Shown here one piece after another: positions 19,859 to 30,643 of a stretch of DNA of 64,000 bases. Source of the stretch: Avibacterium gallinarum (GTDB lineage: Bacteria > Pseudomonadota > Gammaproteobacteria > Enterobacterales > Pasteurellaceae); contig NZ_PQVJ01000006.1 of the NCBI RefSeq assembly GCF_002921135.1, forward strand, positions 124,001 through 188,000, read 5' to 3'. Under the pieces are notes generated by a model that saw only the letters and a list, made by a program, of their open reading frames with translations, had not been told where the DNA came from and made no database searches. Both the position numbers and the translations under genes were made by a program. Each line of letters opens with the position of its first letter. Positions within the stretch are counted from its first letter, which is position 1.

Positions 19859-21547
19859 TTACACCTTTTTCTTATTTCGACCAATTACCACAAATAAAAT
19901 CACTTGAAGAATTGCGTAAGCAGCAAGTACCCAAAGTGGTTTACCATTTTCTGAAGCAAGTCCAATTGGAGAAAGTAACGCATAAAGAGAAACTAAACCT
20001 AATGCAAGTGATGCCACAGTGATATTAACATATTCCCAGTTGCTTAAATCTACATTGCTTTGGTTCGATACGTTATCAACATAAGGTGTTTTTCTGCGTA
20101 AGAACGAACCTAATACTAGCATTAATACGACATCAAAAACGAATAGTGCAGCCATTACATACACAAAATTCACTTTTACATTAAATACCCAAACAATAAG
20201 GAAATATAAAATAACATGTACCAATAAGGCAATACGCTCTGCTAGTCCCGATACAGTTTTATTGAATAATCCCACTGCAAATAGAGCAACAATAGGAATA
20301 TTCACAAAACCTGCAAAACGTTTAGTCAGTAAGAAAATGCCATCTGTACCAAACATAAGCAATGGTCCAATAATGATGGTGATAACTGCCATGACTGCCG
20401 AGACTTTTTTCGCATAAACAATTAATTCAGTTTCACTAAAGGTTCTTTTGGTTAGTGAAGGCAATAAGTCTTTACAATAAATTGTTGCTGCTGAATTTAA
20501 GAATGAATTGAATGTACTTAAAATTGCACCAAATAAAGCCGCAATAAAGAAGCCTTGTAGGACTGTTGGCAAAACGCGATTAACTAATTCAGGATAAGAT
20601 AAATCAATTGGATTTAGTCCTTCACCTAAAATATGGAAACTCAGTAACCCCGGTAAATTAAGAATAATCGGCAATAAGAGCAAGAAAAGCGCAGCAATTA
20701 AAATCCCTTTTTGCCCCGCTTTTAAATCTTTCGCACCTAATGCACGTTGCACAATCGCTTGATTGGTTGTCCAATAGAAAAAGTTTACGATCAAAATCCC
20801 CGTAAACATTGCTGGCCAAGGTACAGCATCTGTCGCACTACCAATAGCATTAAATTTTTCAACGTGCGTTGTGCCAATAATATGCAAACCTTCCATAAAA
20901 CTGCCATTGCCTAAATAAATTAAGGCAAAAATTGGTACTAGAATAGCCCCAATGACCAAAATAATAGCATTCGCAGTATCTGATACTGCCACCGCTTTTA
21001 AACCACCAAAAATAGCATAAATCGCACCAATAACACCTATCGCCATTACGGTGTAAACAATGGATTCACCATAGCTAATTCCAAATACGGTTTCCAAATT
21101 GAAGATTTTATTGAAGGCAATTGCCCCTGTATAAAGTGCGGTGGGAATAACGATAAATAAATAGAATACTAAAAATAACCCAGACATTATTAAGCGTGTT
21201 TGACGATCAAAACGGCTTTCAAAGAATTCTGGAATTGTCGTGTAGCCATTACGAATATATTTCGGTAATAAATACAAAGCCAAAAAACAAAGCGGAATGA
21301 CTGATTGAACCGTCCAAGCAATAATAGAAAAATTGCCTTTATAGGAATTGGCATTGACACCAATTAATTGTTCAGTAGAAAGTGAAGTTAATACCATTGA
21401 ACACCCAATAACAACTGCACTCAACCCTCGTCCTGCAAGAAAATATCCTTTAGCTGTTGATAAATCATCATTTCTGGTTTTCCGCCAAGAAATCCAAGCC
21501 ACAAAGCCAGTGACAATAATAAAACTGAAAACTGTCAGAAACATCAC
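19859..21547 (-). CDS. Sodium/solute symporter (SSS family)
   Basis: Integral inner membrane transporter of the SGLT/PutP-like sodium:solute symporter family. The 562 residues hold about 13-14 transmembrane helices, beginning right at the N-terminus. The conserved [15 protein letters not shown] and [19 protein letters not shown] segments of the sugar-type branch are present. It is the first gene of a two-gene operon with the sulfatase, which suggests uptake of a sulfated sugar or similar organic sulfate; this is inference from context. The ribosome site GGGAGGAAGTG is strong. A perfect CRP site lies upstream. Confidence 0.85.
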   Translation of the reverse strand: MMFLTVFSFIIVTGFVAWISWRKTRNDDLSTAKGYFLAGRGLSAVVIGCSMVLTSLSTEQLIGVNANSYKGNFSIIAWTVQSVIPLCFLALYLLPKYIRNGYTTIPEFFESRFDRQTRLIMSGLFLVFYLFIVIPTALYTGAIAFNKIFNLETVFGISYGESIVYTVMAIGVIGAIYAIFGGLKAVAVSDTANAIILVIGAILVPIFALIYLGNGSFMEGLHIIGTTHVEKFNAIGSATDAVPWPAMFTGILIVNFFYWTTNQAIVQRALGAKDLKAGQKGILIAALFLLLLPIILNLPGLLSFHILGEGLNPIDLSYPELVNRVLPTVLQGFFIAALFGAILSTFNSFLNSAATIYCKDLLPSLTKRTFSETELIVYAKKVSAVMAVITIIIGPLLMFGTDGIFLLTKRFAGFVNIPIVALFAVGLFNKTVSGLAERIALLVHVILYFLIVWVFNVKVNFVYVMAALFVFDVVLMLVLGSFLRRKTPYVDNVSNQSNVDLSNWEYVNITVASLALGLVSLYALLSPIGLASENGKPLWVLAAYAILQVILFVVIGRNKKKV

Positions 21548-21629
21548 TTCCTCCCTATTAGCAGATTAAACTCATAATGAGATTAGTCTATTTATAATAA
21601 AGTGCCTATGACAGTAGTCATACTTTGGC

Positions 21630-21645
21630 TGTGATATTGATCACA
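21630..21645 (-). promoter_or_regulatory. CRP site upstream of the symporter-sulfatase operon
   Basis: TGTGATATTGATCACA has both half sites TGTGA and TCACA with the canonical 6-bp spacer. It lies about 83-98 bp upstream of the symporter start, and A/T-rich -10 candidates (TATTAT/TATAAA) lie near 21591-21599. Catabolite control is therefore likely. Confidence 0.8.
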
Positions 21646-21690
21646 AATCTTTCAGTTTAATTAGAATTAAATAAACATTCTTTTTCGCAT

Positions 21691-21718
21691 AAAAAAGCCT
21701 TTCATCAGAAAGGCTTTT
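21691..21718 (-). terminator. Terminator of lpdA
   Basis: AAAAGCCTTTC/GAAAGGCTTTT with a 4-nt loop and a T run on the minus strand, directly after the lpdA stop. Confidence 0.9.
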
Positions 21719-21735
21719 GAGGGTAACTTAGAAAA

Positions 21736-23160
21736 CTATTTTTTCTTTTTCGCTTTTGGATTTGGTAAGTCGGTGATTGAACCTTCAAACACTTCTGCCG
21801 CTAAGCCTACAGATTCGTGTAAGGTTGGGTGAGCGTGGATAGTTAATGCAAGATCTTCTGCATCACAACCTATTTCAATGGCAAGACCAATTTCACCTAG
21901 CAATTCACCACCGTTTGTTCCTACGATCGCACCACCGATAATGCGGTGAGTGTCTTTATCGAAGATCAATTTGGTTAAACCATCTGCACAGTCAGAGGCG
22001 ATCGCACGACCTGAGGCTGCCCAAGGGAATTTCGCCACTTCGTAGTTAATGCCTTCGGCTTTACATTCTTTCTCGGTTTTACCTACCCAAGCTACTTCTG
22101 GCTCAGTATATGCGATAGATGGAATCACTTTCGGATCGAAATAGTGTTTTTGTCCTGCGATAACTTCTGCTGCAACGTGGCCTTCGTGTACGCCTTTGTG
22201 AGCAAGCATTGGTTGTCCCACAATATCACCAATCGCGAAGATGTGTGGTACGTTGGTACGCATTTGTTTATCTGTATGGATAAAGCCGCGATCGTCCACT
22301 TCTACGCCTGCGACATTAGCATCGATCAATTTACCATTTGGTGTACGACCGATCGCCACTAATACAGCATCATAACGGCGTGTTTCGTTCGCTGCTTTGC
22401 CTTCCATTGAGACATAAATACCGTCTTCTTTCGCTTCAACTGCGGTTACTTTGGTTTCAAGTAATAAGTTGAATTTCTTCTCGATACGTTTAGTGTAGAT
22501 TTGAACAATATCTTTATCCGCTGCTGGGATCACTTGATCAAACATTTCTACTACGTCAATGTTAGAACCGAGTGCGTGATATACCGTACCCATTTCAAGA
22601 CCGATAATACCACCGCCCATAATTAATAGGTTTTTCGGCACTTCTTTTAATTTAAGTGCGTCTGTTGAATCCCAAATGCGTGGATCTTCGTGTGGGATAA
22701 ATGGTAATTGAATTGGGCGTGAACCTGCTGCGATAATAGCATTATCAAAATGAATGGTGGTTTCCCCTTCATCGCCTGCAACGATAATGGTGTTAGGGCC
22801 TGAGAATTTACCGTAACCGTTTACCACTTGCACTTTACGCATTTTAGCCATTCCAGCTAAGCCGCCGGTTAATTGGTTGATTACTTTTTCTTTCCAACCA
22901 CGGATTTTGTCAATGTCAGTTTGTGGTTCGCCAAATACGATACCGTGTTCTGCTAAAGATTTTGCTTCTTCAATCACTTTGGCAACGTGTAATAAGGCTT
23001 TAGATGGGATACAACCCACGTTCAAGCACACCCCTCCAAGGGTTGAATAACGTTCAACGATCACCGTATCTAAACCTAAATCCGCACAACGGAATGCCGC
23101 CGAATAACCTGCGGGGCCTGCACCAAGTACAACAACTTGTGTTTTAATCTCTTTATTCAT
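21736..23160 (-). CDS. lpdA: Dihydrolipoyl dehydrogenase (E3)
   Basis: FAD enzyme that reoxidises dihydrolipoyl groups of pyruvate dehydrogenase and related complexes, making NADH. The 474 residues have the FAD motif GAGPAG (13-18), the redox disulfide C45-C50 in GGVCLNVGCIPSK, an NAD motif MGGGIIGLEMG and the C-terminal dimer domain with the catalytic HAHPTLHE. It is the last gene of aceE-aceF-lpdA. The 84-bp gap to aceF contains an uptake sequence and a hairpin. The C-terminus ends in a lysine run. Confidence 0.98.
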   Translation of the reverse strand: MNKEIKTQVVVLGAGPAGYSAAFRCADLGLDTVIVERYSTLGGVCLNVGCIPSKALLHVAKVIEEAKSLAEHGIVFGEPQTDIDKIRGWKEKVINQLTGGLAGMAKMRKVQVVNGYGKFSGPNTIIVAGDEGETTIHFDNAIIAAGSRPIQLPFIPHEDPRIWDSTDALKLKEVPKNLLIMGGGIIGLEMGTVYHALGSNIDVVEMFDQVIPAADKDIVQIYTKRIEKKFNLLLETKVTAVEAKEDGIYVSMEGKAANETRRYDAVLVAIGRTPNGKLIDANVAGVEVDDRGFIHTDKQMRTNVPHIFAIGDIVGQPMLAHKGVHEGHVAAEVIAGQKHYFDPKVIPSIAYTEPEVAWVGKTEKECKAEGINYEVAKFPWAASGRAIASDCADGLTKLIFDKDTHRIIGGAIVGTNGGELLGEIGLAIEIGCDAEDLALTIHAHPTLHESVGLAAEVFEGSITDLPNPKAKKKK

Positions 23161-23210
23161 TTTCTACCTCGTTAAATTCTTGCGGTTTTTACACCGCACT
23201 TTAACTAAAC

Positions 23211-23238
23211 AGCGTTTCCCATTTTAATGAGAAACGCT
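23211..23238 (-). other. Intercistronic hairpin between aceF and lpdA
   Basis: AGCGTTTC (23211-23218) and GAAACGCT (23231-23238) form a perfect 8-bp stem. It lacks a clear T run, so it may stabilise the upstream mRNA or slow polymerase rather than end transcription. Confidence 0.55.
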
Positions 23239-23244
23239 AAGGAA

Positions 23245-25143
23245 TTACATTACTAAACGACGAAGATCGCTTAATACACCATTGATGAAGGTGATAAATC
23301 TTGCACCGTCTGCCCCATCAATCACGCGGTGATCGTAAGAGAGCGATAATGGTAACATCAAGCGTGGAGTAAATTCTTTGCCGTTCCATACTGGTGTCAT
23401 TTCAGATTTAGATACACCTAAAATCGCCACTTCTGGGGCATTCACGATTGGGGTAAATTGTGTACCACCAATACCGCCTAGGCTTGAAATGGTGAAACAA
23501 CCACCTTGCATATCAGATGCAGTTAATTTACCTGCACGCGCTTTTTTCGAGATTTCGGCTAATTCACGTGAAAGCTCGATGATGCCTTTTTTGTTTACAT
23601 CTTTAAATACAGGCACAACTAAACCGTTTGGTGTATCTACCGCTACGCCAATGTTGATGTATTTTTTCAAGATCAAGCTTTGTGCATCTTCAGATAATGA
23701 GCTATTAAAGCGTGGGTAAGCTTCTAAGGCTTTCGCTACCGCTTTCATAATGAATACAAGTGGGGTGATTTTTACATCAAGTTTTTGTTTTTCCGCAAGC
23801 ACATTTTGCTCTTTACGGAATTGCTCTAAATCTGTGATGTCTGCTTTATCCCATTGTGTCACGTGTGGAATCATTACCCAGTTACGGTGTAAGTTCGCAC
23901 CAGAGATTTTTTGGATACGGCCTAATTCAACTTGTTCTACTTCACCGAATTTGCTGAAGTCCACTTTCGGCCAAGGGAGTAAGCCTAAACCTGCACCATT
24001 CGCTGCGCCTGTTGATGCTGCGGATACAGAACCACTTTCAACGGCTTTCACTGCGGCTTTCACATAGGCTTGAACGTCTTCTTTCAGGATACGACCTTTA
24101 CGGCCTGTTCCTTTCACTTTATCTAGGTTTACCCCAAACTCACGAGCTAAACGGCGAACCACAGGGGTTGCGTGAGCAAAACTTGCACTTGCTGTAACTT
24201 CTGCTTGGTTAGCAGGCTGCGCTGATTGTGCTGGCGCAGCAGGTGCTGCCGCTTGAGTTTGTGCAGGTGCTGTCGCTGCTGGTTGAGTCGCTGGGGCTGC
24301 TGCAGGTGCTGAACCCGCTACTTCAAAACGCATAATTAATGAACCAGTTGAAACTTTATCCCCTGATTTCACTAAGATTTCTTTCACTACACCGGCAAAT
24401 GGTGCAGGAACTTCCATTGAAGCTTTATCGCCTTCAACAGTGATTAATGATTGCTCTTCAGAAACGCTATCGCCCACAGCAACCATAATTTCAGTCACGT
24501 TTACTTCATCACCGCCAATATCTGGAACGTGAACATCTTGCACGCCACCTGATACTGCTGCAGGTGCTGCTGGTGCTTCTGCCACTGGCTGAGCTGCAGG
24601 AGCAGAGGCGGAAATGGTTTCAAATTTCATTACTAATGAACCTGTTGAAACCTTATCACCCACCTTAATGAGAATTTCTTTTACCACACCAGCCACAGGC
24701 GCAGGCACTTCCATAGAGGCTTTATCGCCTTCTACGTTTAAGATAGATTGTTCTTCTGCAACGCTATCACCTACGTTTACTAAAATTTCAGTTACGTTTA
24801 CTTCATCGCCACCGATATCTGGAACGTGAATTTCAATCACAGAACCACCCGCACTTTGCGGTGCTGCTGGTGCTGCAGCTTTTTCTTCAGCGGCAGGTGC
24901 TGGTGCAGCTGCTGCCCCTTCTAAAATAAACATTGGCGTACCCGTTGAAACTTTATCGCCAACTTTTACTAATACTTCTTTAATGACGCCCGCTTCTGGA
25001 GAAGGCACTTCCATTGATGCTTTATCGCCTTCAACATTAATTACTGATTGATCAATTTCAACCGTATCACCAGCTTTTACCATCACTTCGGTAACGGTTA
25101 CTTCATCGCCACCAATATCTGGAATTTGAATTTCTTTAGCCAT
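23245..25143 (-). CDS. aceF: Pyruvate dehydrogenase E2, dihydrolipoamide acetyltransferase with three lipoyl domains
   Basis: Core of the pyruvate dehydrogenase complex; it passes the acetyl group from E1 to CoA. The 632 residues contain three lipoyl domains, each with the lipoylated lysine in GDKASMEVP (K41, K141, K240), joined by Ala/Pro-rich linkers. The E3-binding domain follows (about 328-365, [21 protein letters not shown]), then the catalytic domain with the SYDHRVIDG motif (H605). Three lipoyl domains match the E. coli arrangement. The repeated lipoyl DNA could allow recombination that changes domain number. Confidence 0.98.
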   Translation of the reverse strand: MAKEIQIPDIGGDEVTVTEVMVKAGDTVEIDQSVINVEGDKASMEVPSPEAGVIKEVLVKVGDKVSTGTPMFILEGAAAAPAPAAEEKAAAPAAPQSAGGSVIEIHVPDIGGDEVNVTEILVNVGDSVAEEQSILNVEGDKASMEVPAPVAGVVKEILIKVGDKVSTGSLVMKFETISASAPAAQPVAEAPAAPAAVSGGVQDVHVPDIGGDEVNVTEIMVAVGDSVSEEQSLITVEGDKASMEVPAPFAGVVKEILVKSGDKVSTGSLIMRFEVAGSAPAAAPATQPAATAPAQTQAAAPAAPAQSAQPANQAEVTASASFAHATPVVRRLAREFGVNLDKVKGTGRKGRILKEDVQAYVKAAVKAVESGSVSAASTGAANGAGLGLLPWPKVDFSKFGEVEQVELGRIQKISGANLHRNWVMIPHVTQWDKADITDLEQFRKEQNVLAEKQKLDVKITPLVFIMKAVAKALEAYPRFNSSLSEDAQSLILKKYINIGVAVDTPNGLVVPVFKDVNKKGIIELSRELAEISKKARAGKLTASDMQGGCFTISSLGGIGGTQFTPIVNAPEVAILGVSKSEMTPVWNGKEFTPRLMLPLSLSYDHRVIDGADGARFITFINGVLSDLRRLVM

Positions 25144-25161
25144 TTTCTTTTTTCCTCAAAA

Positions 25162-25186
25162 CTCCCCCTACTAAAGCAAGGGGAGC
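25162..25186 (-). other. Intercistronic hairpin between aceE and aceF
   Basis: An imperfect stem CTCCCC..GGGGAG is followed on the minus strand by TTTT, lying in the 51-bp gap before aceF. It may be a weak attenuator or stability element. Confidence 0.45.
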
Positions 25187-25194
25187 GATGTTAA

Positions 25195-27858
25195 TTATGC
25201 GTAAAGTGGGTTAATTTTATCTGCATCAATGCCATATTTTGCAATCGCATCTGCAACCACTTTCTTGTCAAAGATACCTTGTTTAACAAGCTCAGTTAAT
25301 GCTGCGATTACCACATAATGTGCATTCACTTCAAAATGCTCGCGTAAGTTTTCACGGCTATCTGAACGACCAAAACCGTCTGTACCTAATACACGATAGC
25401 TTTGCGCTGGAACAAATGCACGCACTTGCTCTGCATAAAGTTTGATGTAGTCTGTTGCAGCCACCGCAGGTGCATCATTCATCACTTGAGCAATGTATGC
25501 TGTTCTTGGCTCTGCTTCAGGGTGTAATAAGTTCCAACGCTCTACATCTGCACCATCACGCGCTACTTCAGTAAATGAAGTTACGCTATATACATCAGAA
25601 GTTACACCGAAATCATCTGCAAGTAATTTCGCTGCTTCACGAACGTGGCGTAAAATCGCACCAGAACCTAATAATTGAACTTTGCCTTTACCTTGACCAG
25701 TTACTGTTTCGAATTTATAGATACCTTTACGGATACCTTCTTCTGCGCCTTTTGGCATTGCTGGTTGGTCATAAGTTTCGTTTAAGGTTGTGATGTAGTA
25801 GTACACATCTTCTTGTTCTGGCCCGTACATACGGCGAACACCGTCTTGGATAATCACTGGTACTTCAAAGGCGAAAGCTGGATCATAAGAGATACAGTTT
25901 GGAATTACCGCTGATTGAATATGGCTTTGGCCATCTTCGTGTTGTAAACCTTCACCGTTCAATGTTGTACGGCCTGATGTACCACCGATCATAAAGCCAC
26001 GCGCACGTTGGTCGCCTGCTAACCACATTAAATCGCCCACACGTTGGAAACCAAACATTGAGTAATACACAAAGAATGGAATCATTGGTACGTTGTTTGT
26101 GCTGTAAGAAGTTGCTGCTGCAATCCAAGATGCGGTTGCACCTTGTTCGTTAATCCCTTCTTGTAACACTTGACCATCAATGGCTTCACGATAATAAGAA
26201 ACTTGTTCGCGATCTTGTGGGGTGTAGTTTTGTCCGTGTGGGTTATAAATACCGATTTGACGGAATAAACCTTCCATACCGAAAGTACGTGCTTCGTCTG
26301 CGATAATTGGCACAATGTGTTTACCCACAGATTTGTTTTTCAACAATACGTTTAATGAACGAACAAACGCCATTGTGGTTGAAATTGGGCGAGATTGTGC
26401 TTCAAATAATTGCGCAAACTCTTCTAACGCTGGCACTTCAAGTTCGTGAGTAAAGCGTGGCGCACGGGTTGGTAAATAACCATTTAATGCTTGACGGCGC
26501 TCGTGAAGATATTTGTACTCTTCTGAACCTTCTTCAAACTTGATGTATGGTAATTTCTCAATATCTTCATCAGATACCGCAATATTGAAACGATCACGAA
26601 CGTGTTTAACGCCCGACATATCCATTTTCTTAACTTGGTGAGCGATGTTTTTACCTTCAGCGGCATCACCCATACCATAACCTTTGATGGTTTTCACAAG
26701 CAATACAACTGGTTTGTCTTTAACTTGTTTTGCTTTATTGAATGCAGCGAAAACTTTTAATGGATCGTGACCACCACGGTTTAATGCCCAGATTTCATCA
26801 TCTGTCATTTCTGCCACTAAGGCTTCAGTTTCAGGATAACGACCAAAGAAGTGTTTGCGTACATAAGCACCATCTTTTGCTTTGAAGGTTTGATAGTCAC
26901 CATCAACTACTTCCATCATTAATTGTAATAATTTACCTGAAGTATCACGTTGTAATAAACGATCCCAACGGCGACCCCAAACAACTTTGATCACTTCCCA
27001 GCCACAACCGTTAAATTGTGCTTCTAATTCTTGAATAATTTTACCGTTACCTGTTACTGGACCATCTAAACGTTGTAAGTTACAGTTGATCACGAAAACA
27101 AGGTTATCTAATTTTTCACGTGCTGCGAAAGCAAGACCACCGCGAGATTCCACTTCGTCCATTTCGCCATCACCTAAGAATGCGTAAACGGTTTGATCTG
27201 CTGTGTCTTTCAAGCCACGGTTATGTAAATATTTTAAGAAACGTGCTTGATAAATAGCATTCAATGGCCCAAGACCCATTGATACCGTTGGGAACTGCCA
27301 GAATTCAGGCATTAATTTAGGGTGTGGGTAAGAAGAAAGGCCTTTTCCGTGAACTTCTTGACGGAAATTATCTAATTGCTCTTCAGTTAAACGGCCTTCA
27401 ACAAAAGCACGCGCATAAATTCCTGGAGAAATATGACCTTGGAAGAAAACTAAGTCGCCACCATTTTTTTCGGTACGCGCTTTAAAGAAATGGTTGAAAC
27501 AAACTTCATAGATTGTCGCAGAAGATTGGAAAGATGACATATGGCCGCCAAGCTCTAAATCTTTTTTAGAGGCTCTTAATACCATCATAATTGCATTCCA
27601 ACGAATCGCACTACGAATACGGCGCTCAAGATCTAAATTACCTGGATAGTTCGGCTCTTCTTCAACAGGGATAGTATTAATATAGTCTGTGGTAACACCT
27701 GTTGGTAAAGATACTGAATTTGCACGAGCGTGCTGCATTAATTGCTCAATAATAAACTGTGCTCTTTCAACACCTTCTTCACGAATTACTGAATCGATCG
27801 CCAATAACCAATCATTGGTTTCGACTGGATCTACGTCATTTCTTAACATTTCTGACAT
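25195..27858 (-). CDS. aceE: Pyruvate dehydrogenase E1 component
   Basis: Thiamine diphosphate enzyme that decarboxylates pyruvate and acetylates the E2 lipoyl groups. The 887 residues match the homodimeric gammaproteobacterial E1. The ThDP/Mg motif GDGEMDEVESRGGLAFA is present, ending in NCNLQRLDGPVTGNG. The C-terminal transketolase-like domain includes IADEARTFGMEGLFRQIG. It is the first gene of aceE-aceF-lpdA and has a well-spaced promoter about 90-120 bp upstream. No pdhR gene precedes it. Confidence 0.98.
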   Translation of the reverse strand: MSEMLRNDVDPVETNDWLLAIDSVIREEGVERAQFIIEQLMQHARANSVSLPTGVTTDYINTIPVEEEPNYPGNLDLERRIRSAIRWNAIMMVLRASKKDLELGGHMSSFQSSATIYEVCFNHFFKARTEKNGGDLVFFQGHISPGIYARAFVEGRLTEEQLDNFRQEVHGKGLSSYPHPKLMPEFWQFPTVSMGLGPLNAIYQARFLKYLHNRGLKDTADQTVYAFLGDGEMDEVESRGGLAFAAREKLDNLVFVINCNLQRLDGPVTGNGKIIQELEAQFNGCGWEVIKVVWGRRWDRLLQRDTSGKLLQLMMEVVDGDYQTFKAKDGAYVRKHFFGRYPETEALVAEMTDDEIWALNRGGHDPLKVFAAFNKAKQVKDKPVVLLVKTIKGYGMGDAAEGKNIAHQVKKMDMSGVKHVRDRFNIAVSDEDIEKLPYIKFEEGSEEYKYLHERRQALNGYLPTRAPRFTHELEVPALEEFAQLFEAQSRPISTTMAFVRSLNVLLKNKSVGKHIVPIIADEARTFGMEGLFRQIGIYNPHGQNYTPQDREQVSYYREAIDGQVLQEGINEQGATASWIAAATSYSTNNVPMIPFFVYYSMFGFQRVGDLMWLAGDQRARGFMIGGTSGRTTLNGEGLQHEDGQSHIQSAVIPNCISYDPAFAFEVPVIIQDGVRRMYGPEQEDVYYYITTLNETYDQPAMPKGAEEGIRKGIYKFETVTGQGKGKVQLLGSGAILRHVREAAKLLADDFGVTSDVYSVTSFTEVARDGADVERWNLLHPEAEPRTAYIAQVMNDAPAVAATDYIKLYAEQVRAFVPAQSYRVLGTDGFGRSDSRENLREHFEVNAHYVVIAALTELVKQGIFDKKVVADAIAKYGIDADKINPLYA

Positions 27859-28206
27859 AGTCTTTTCCTTATTTGTTAAGTTGAAGTTAAGTTCAATTTC
27901 TAGACGAAACTGAACAACGAATGGATAACTAATACCTATATCTAGGCTATTTTACAACTATTAAAACCCGTTTACAAATCTTTAACAAAGATTATAAAAA
28001 ATATAAGATTTGTTGAAATTAGAAAATTTTTTGATAAGTCTTAGGAAAGGCAAAAAATTTATTAAAAAATTCCACCGCACTTTAAATAATCGGTAAAAAT
28101 AGCAGATGACTGATAATTTTTACTTAAAGCGCTTTAATCTTTATCAATCCTACTCGTCAGCTGATTGACGGATAAATCTTATCAGCGATGAAGATTTCCC
28201 TTATAA
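27859..28206. other. Non-coding region upstream of aceE holding several palindromes
   Basis: No gene is visible here. Besides the promoter it contains TTAAAGCGCTTTAA (28124-28137, perfect 14-bp palindrome with a LacI-family-like centre), CGTCA-N6-TGACG (28155-28170), GATAAATCTTATC (28171-28183) and an uptake core (28074-28082). The last three palindromic elements sit within 60 bp. Confidence 0.5.
27949..27993 (-). promoter_or_regulatory. Predicted aceE promoter with an overlapping inverted repeat
   Basis: On the minus strand -35 TTGTAA (27972-27977) and -10 TAAAAT (27949-27954) are 17 bp apart. A perfect repeat AATCTTT-AAC-AAAGATT (27977-27993) abuts the -35. The same stretch read as GTTAA..GTAAA, 11 bp apart, also resembles an ArcA direct repeat, which would fit the known oxygen control of pdh; this is tentative. 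Confidence 0.5.
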
Positions 28207-28239
28207 GAAAAAGCCCATTCTCTCAATGGAATGGGCTTT
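28207..28239 (-). terminator. Terminator of the ptsH-ptsI-crr operon
   Basis: AAAGCCCATTC/GAATGGGCTTT (28210-28220 with 28229-28239), followed by T-rich sequence on the minus strand, just after crr. Confidence 0.9.
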
Positions 28240-28254
28240 GTTATATTGCATTTT

Positions 28255-28755
28255 TTATTTTTTCACTACAAGAACCACAGACTCACCAGCAACAACTTCG
28301 CCTGTTTTTTTCTCAATATGGCTAACTTCATCCATATTAGAAATTACTACAGGGGTAAGCACTGATTTTGCTTTGGCTTCAAGTAATTCTAAATCTAATT
28401 CAATAATGGTATCACCACGTTTAACGGTTTGACCTTCTTCGGCAACACGTCTGAAACCTTCTCCTTTTAATTCAACAGTATCAATACCAAAGTGAACGAA
28501 TAATTCCACACCATCGGTAGATTCCATTGAGAAAGCGTGATTGGTTTCAAAAATTTTACCTACAACACCATCAACAGGGGCTACAAGTTTGTTACCTGTT
28601 GGGCGAATTGCGATACCATCACCAACAATTTTTTCTGAGAAAACAACATCTGGTACATCTTCAATGTTCACAATATCACCTGAAAGCGGTGCATAAATCT
28701 CTACTTCAACGGTTTTATTGCTTTTTGAACCAAATAATTTATCAAAAAAACCCAT
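28255..28755 (-). CDS. crr: Glucose-specific PTS enzyme IIA (EIIA-Glc)
   Basis: Phosphocarrier of the sugar phosphotransferase system and regulator of adenylate cyclase and non-PTS permeases. The 166 residues carry the active histidines H73 (FETNHAFSM) and H88 ([10 protein letters not shown]), equivalent to the known pair in E. coli. It is the last gene of ptsH-ptsI-crr. A perfect hairpin lies in the gap from ptsI. Its control of cAMP fits the CRP-like sites found at several loci in the window. Confidence 0.98.
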   Translation of the reverse strand: MGFFDKLFGSKSNKTVEVEIYAPLSGDIVNIEDVPDVVFSEKIVGDGIAIRPTGNKLVAPVDGVVGKIFETNHAFSMESTDGVELFVHFGIDTVELKGEGFRRVAEEGQTVKRGDTIIELDLELLEAKAKSVLTPVVISNMDEVSHIEKKTGEVVAGESVVLVVKK

Positions 28756-28779
28756 TTTTAGTCTCCTACTAAGTGAATG

Positions 28780-28800
28780 TTTGGGCTATTCTAGCCCAAA
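28780..28800 (-). other. Intercistronic hairpin between ptsI and crr
   Basis: TTTGGGCTA/TAGCCCAAA form a perfect 9-bp stem with a 3-nt loop. There is no long T run, so it more likely sets mRNA stability or partial termination than full termination. Confidence 0.65.
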
Positions 28801-28817
28801 ACTTGAATAATTGGTAT

Positions 28818-30545
28818 CTAGTTTAACGCATTTTCTGCTAAAAAGTCTGCAACCAATTTTTCAATATCTGCTGCTGTTGGCTGTTCGAGCGCTTTATCAG
28901 CAAGCAATTTTGCATCTTGATAGTTTACATTGCGGATTAATTTTTTAATTCTTGGTACTGAAATTGCACTCATACTAAACTCGTCTAAGCCCATACCAAG
29001 TAGCAATAAGGTTGCTCTTTCATCACCCGCTAGCTCACCACACATACCTGTCCATTTACCTTCGGCGTGGGAAGCATCAATCACCTGTTTGATTAAGCTC
29101 AATACAGATGGGGTCATTGGGTTATATAAATGAGAAATTAATTCGTTACCACGATCTACCGCAAGGGTATATTGGGTTAAATCGTTCGTACCAATACTGA
29201 AGAAATCCACTTCTTTTGCTAAGAATTTCGCATTCACCGCCGCTGACGGGGTTTCCACCATCACACCAATTTGAATGTTCTCGTCAAAAGCCTTGCCTTC
29301 ATTGCGTAGCTGCGCTTTTAATACGTCAATTTCTGCTTTTAATGTACGAATTTCTTCCACAGAAATAATCATTGGGAACATTACAGCCAATTTACCGAAA
29401 GCTGATGCTCTTAATACGGCTCTTAATTGAGCGTGTAAAATTTCTTTACGATCTAAGGCAATACGAATTGCACGCCAGCCTAAGAATGGATTCATTTCTT
29501 TTGGTAGATTTAAGTAAGGTAACTCTTTATCACCACCAATATCCATTGTTCTTAATACCACTAAACGGCCATTCATCGCTTCAACAACTTCTTTATAAGC
29601 GATAAATTGTTCTTCTTCCGTTGGAAGCTGATCGCGATCCATAAATAAGAATTCTGTACGATATAGGCCTACGCCTTCCGCACCGTTACGATCTGCCCCT
29701 TCCACATCGCGAATTGTACCAATGTTTGCTACCACATCAACGCGATGACCGTCTAAAGTCAACGCTGGTAGATCTTTCAATTTCGCTAATTCTGCTTTTT
29801 CTTCGGCTAATTGCGCTTCTAACGCTTTTAAGCGATCAATTTCTTCTTGGCTTGGATTCACATAAACACGATTATTCACCGCATCAAGAATTAAGAAATC
29901 ACCCGTATTGACTTGTTGCGTAACGGTATTTGTCCCCACAATCGCTGGCAACTCTAATGAACGTGCCATAATTGAAGTATGAGAAGTTCTGCCACCAATA
30001 TCAGTAATAAAACCAAGCACTTTATCAAGGTTAAGCTGCGCGGTTTCTGATGGTGTTAAATCATACGCGACAAGAATGGCTTCTTCGTTGATCTCACCAA
30101 GATCAACAATGTGCATACCTAAAATATTCTTGATTAAACGATTACCAATATCACGAATATCTCCAGCACGCTCTTTTAAATATTCGTCATCAATTTCTGA
30201 CAACATTGCCACTTGCTGATCAATAATCGTGCTTGCAGCAACACCGGCATTCACTTTATTAGAACGTAAATAATCAATGATTTCTTCTTCTAATTCCTCA
30301 TCTTCCAAAATCATTAAATGGCCTTCAAAGATTGCTGCTTTCTCTTCACCTAATGACGCATAAGCACGATCTTTAATTGCGGTTAATTGCTCAACGGCTG
30401 CATTACGTCCTTCATAAAAACGTGCAACCTCAGCTTCAACTTGATCGTCTTGAATTTTTTGCGTATCAAGTACGATTTTTTCTTCTTTTAAAACAAGTGC
30501 TTTACCGAAAACAATGCCGGGGGATGCTGGAATACCTGAAATCAT
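28818..30545 (-). CDS. ptsI: PTS enzyme I (phosphoenolpyruvate-protein phosphotransferase)
   Basis: Takes phosphate from PEP and passes it to HPr. The 575 residues have the N-terminal HPr-binding helical part, the active histidine H189 in [13 protein letters not shown], and the C-terminal PEP-binding barrel with VMVETPSAA and the [18 protein letters not shown] motif. It is the second gene of ptsH-ptsI-crr. An ample hairpin separates it from ptsH. Confidence 0.98.
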   Translation of the reverse strand: MISGIPASPGIVFGKALVLKEEKIVLDTQKIQDDQVEAEVARFYEGRNAAVEQLTAIKDRAYASLGEEKAAIFEGHLMILEDEELEEEIIDYLRSNKVNAGVAASTIIDQQVAMLSEIDDEYLKERAGDIRDIGNRLIKNILGMHIVDLGEINEEAILVAYDLTPSETAQLNLDKVLGFITDIGGRTSHTSIMARSLELPAIVGTNTVTQQVNTGDFLILDAVNNRVYVNPSQEEIDRLKALEAQLAEEKAELAKLKDLPALTLDGHRVDVVANIGTIRDVEGADRNGAEGVGLYRTEFLFMDRDQLPTEEEQFIAYKEVVEAMNGRLVVLRTMDIGGDKELPYLNLPKEMNPFLGWRAIRIALDRKEILHAQLRAVLRASAFGKLAVMFPMIISVEEIRTLKAEIDVLKAQLRNEGKAFDENIQIGVMVETPSAAVNAKFLAKEVDFFSIGTNDLTQYTLAVDRGNELISHLYNPMTPSVLSLIKQVIDASHAEGKWTGMCGELAGDERATLLLLGMGLDEFSMSAISVPRIKKLIRNVNYQDAKLLADKALEQPTAADIEKLVADFLAENALN

Positions 30546-30591
30546 AGTGACCTTCCGAACTAATAATTAAATCTGGCTATAAATAGAACAA

Positions 30592-30634
30592 TAGCCACAA
30601 ACAGACTTTCCCTTGAAAGTGAAATTTGTGGCTA
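30592..30634 (-). other. Large hairpin between ptsH and ptsI
   Basis: TAGCCACAAA (30592-30601) pairs with TTTGTGGCTA (30625-30634), with an inner ACTTTC/GAAAGT stem. It lies between ptsH and ptsI and probably helps keep ptsH expression above ptsI, by stabilising the upstream message or by partial termination. Confidence 0.65.
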
Positions 30635-30643
30635 ATGGTATGA

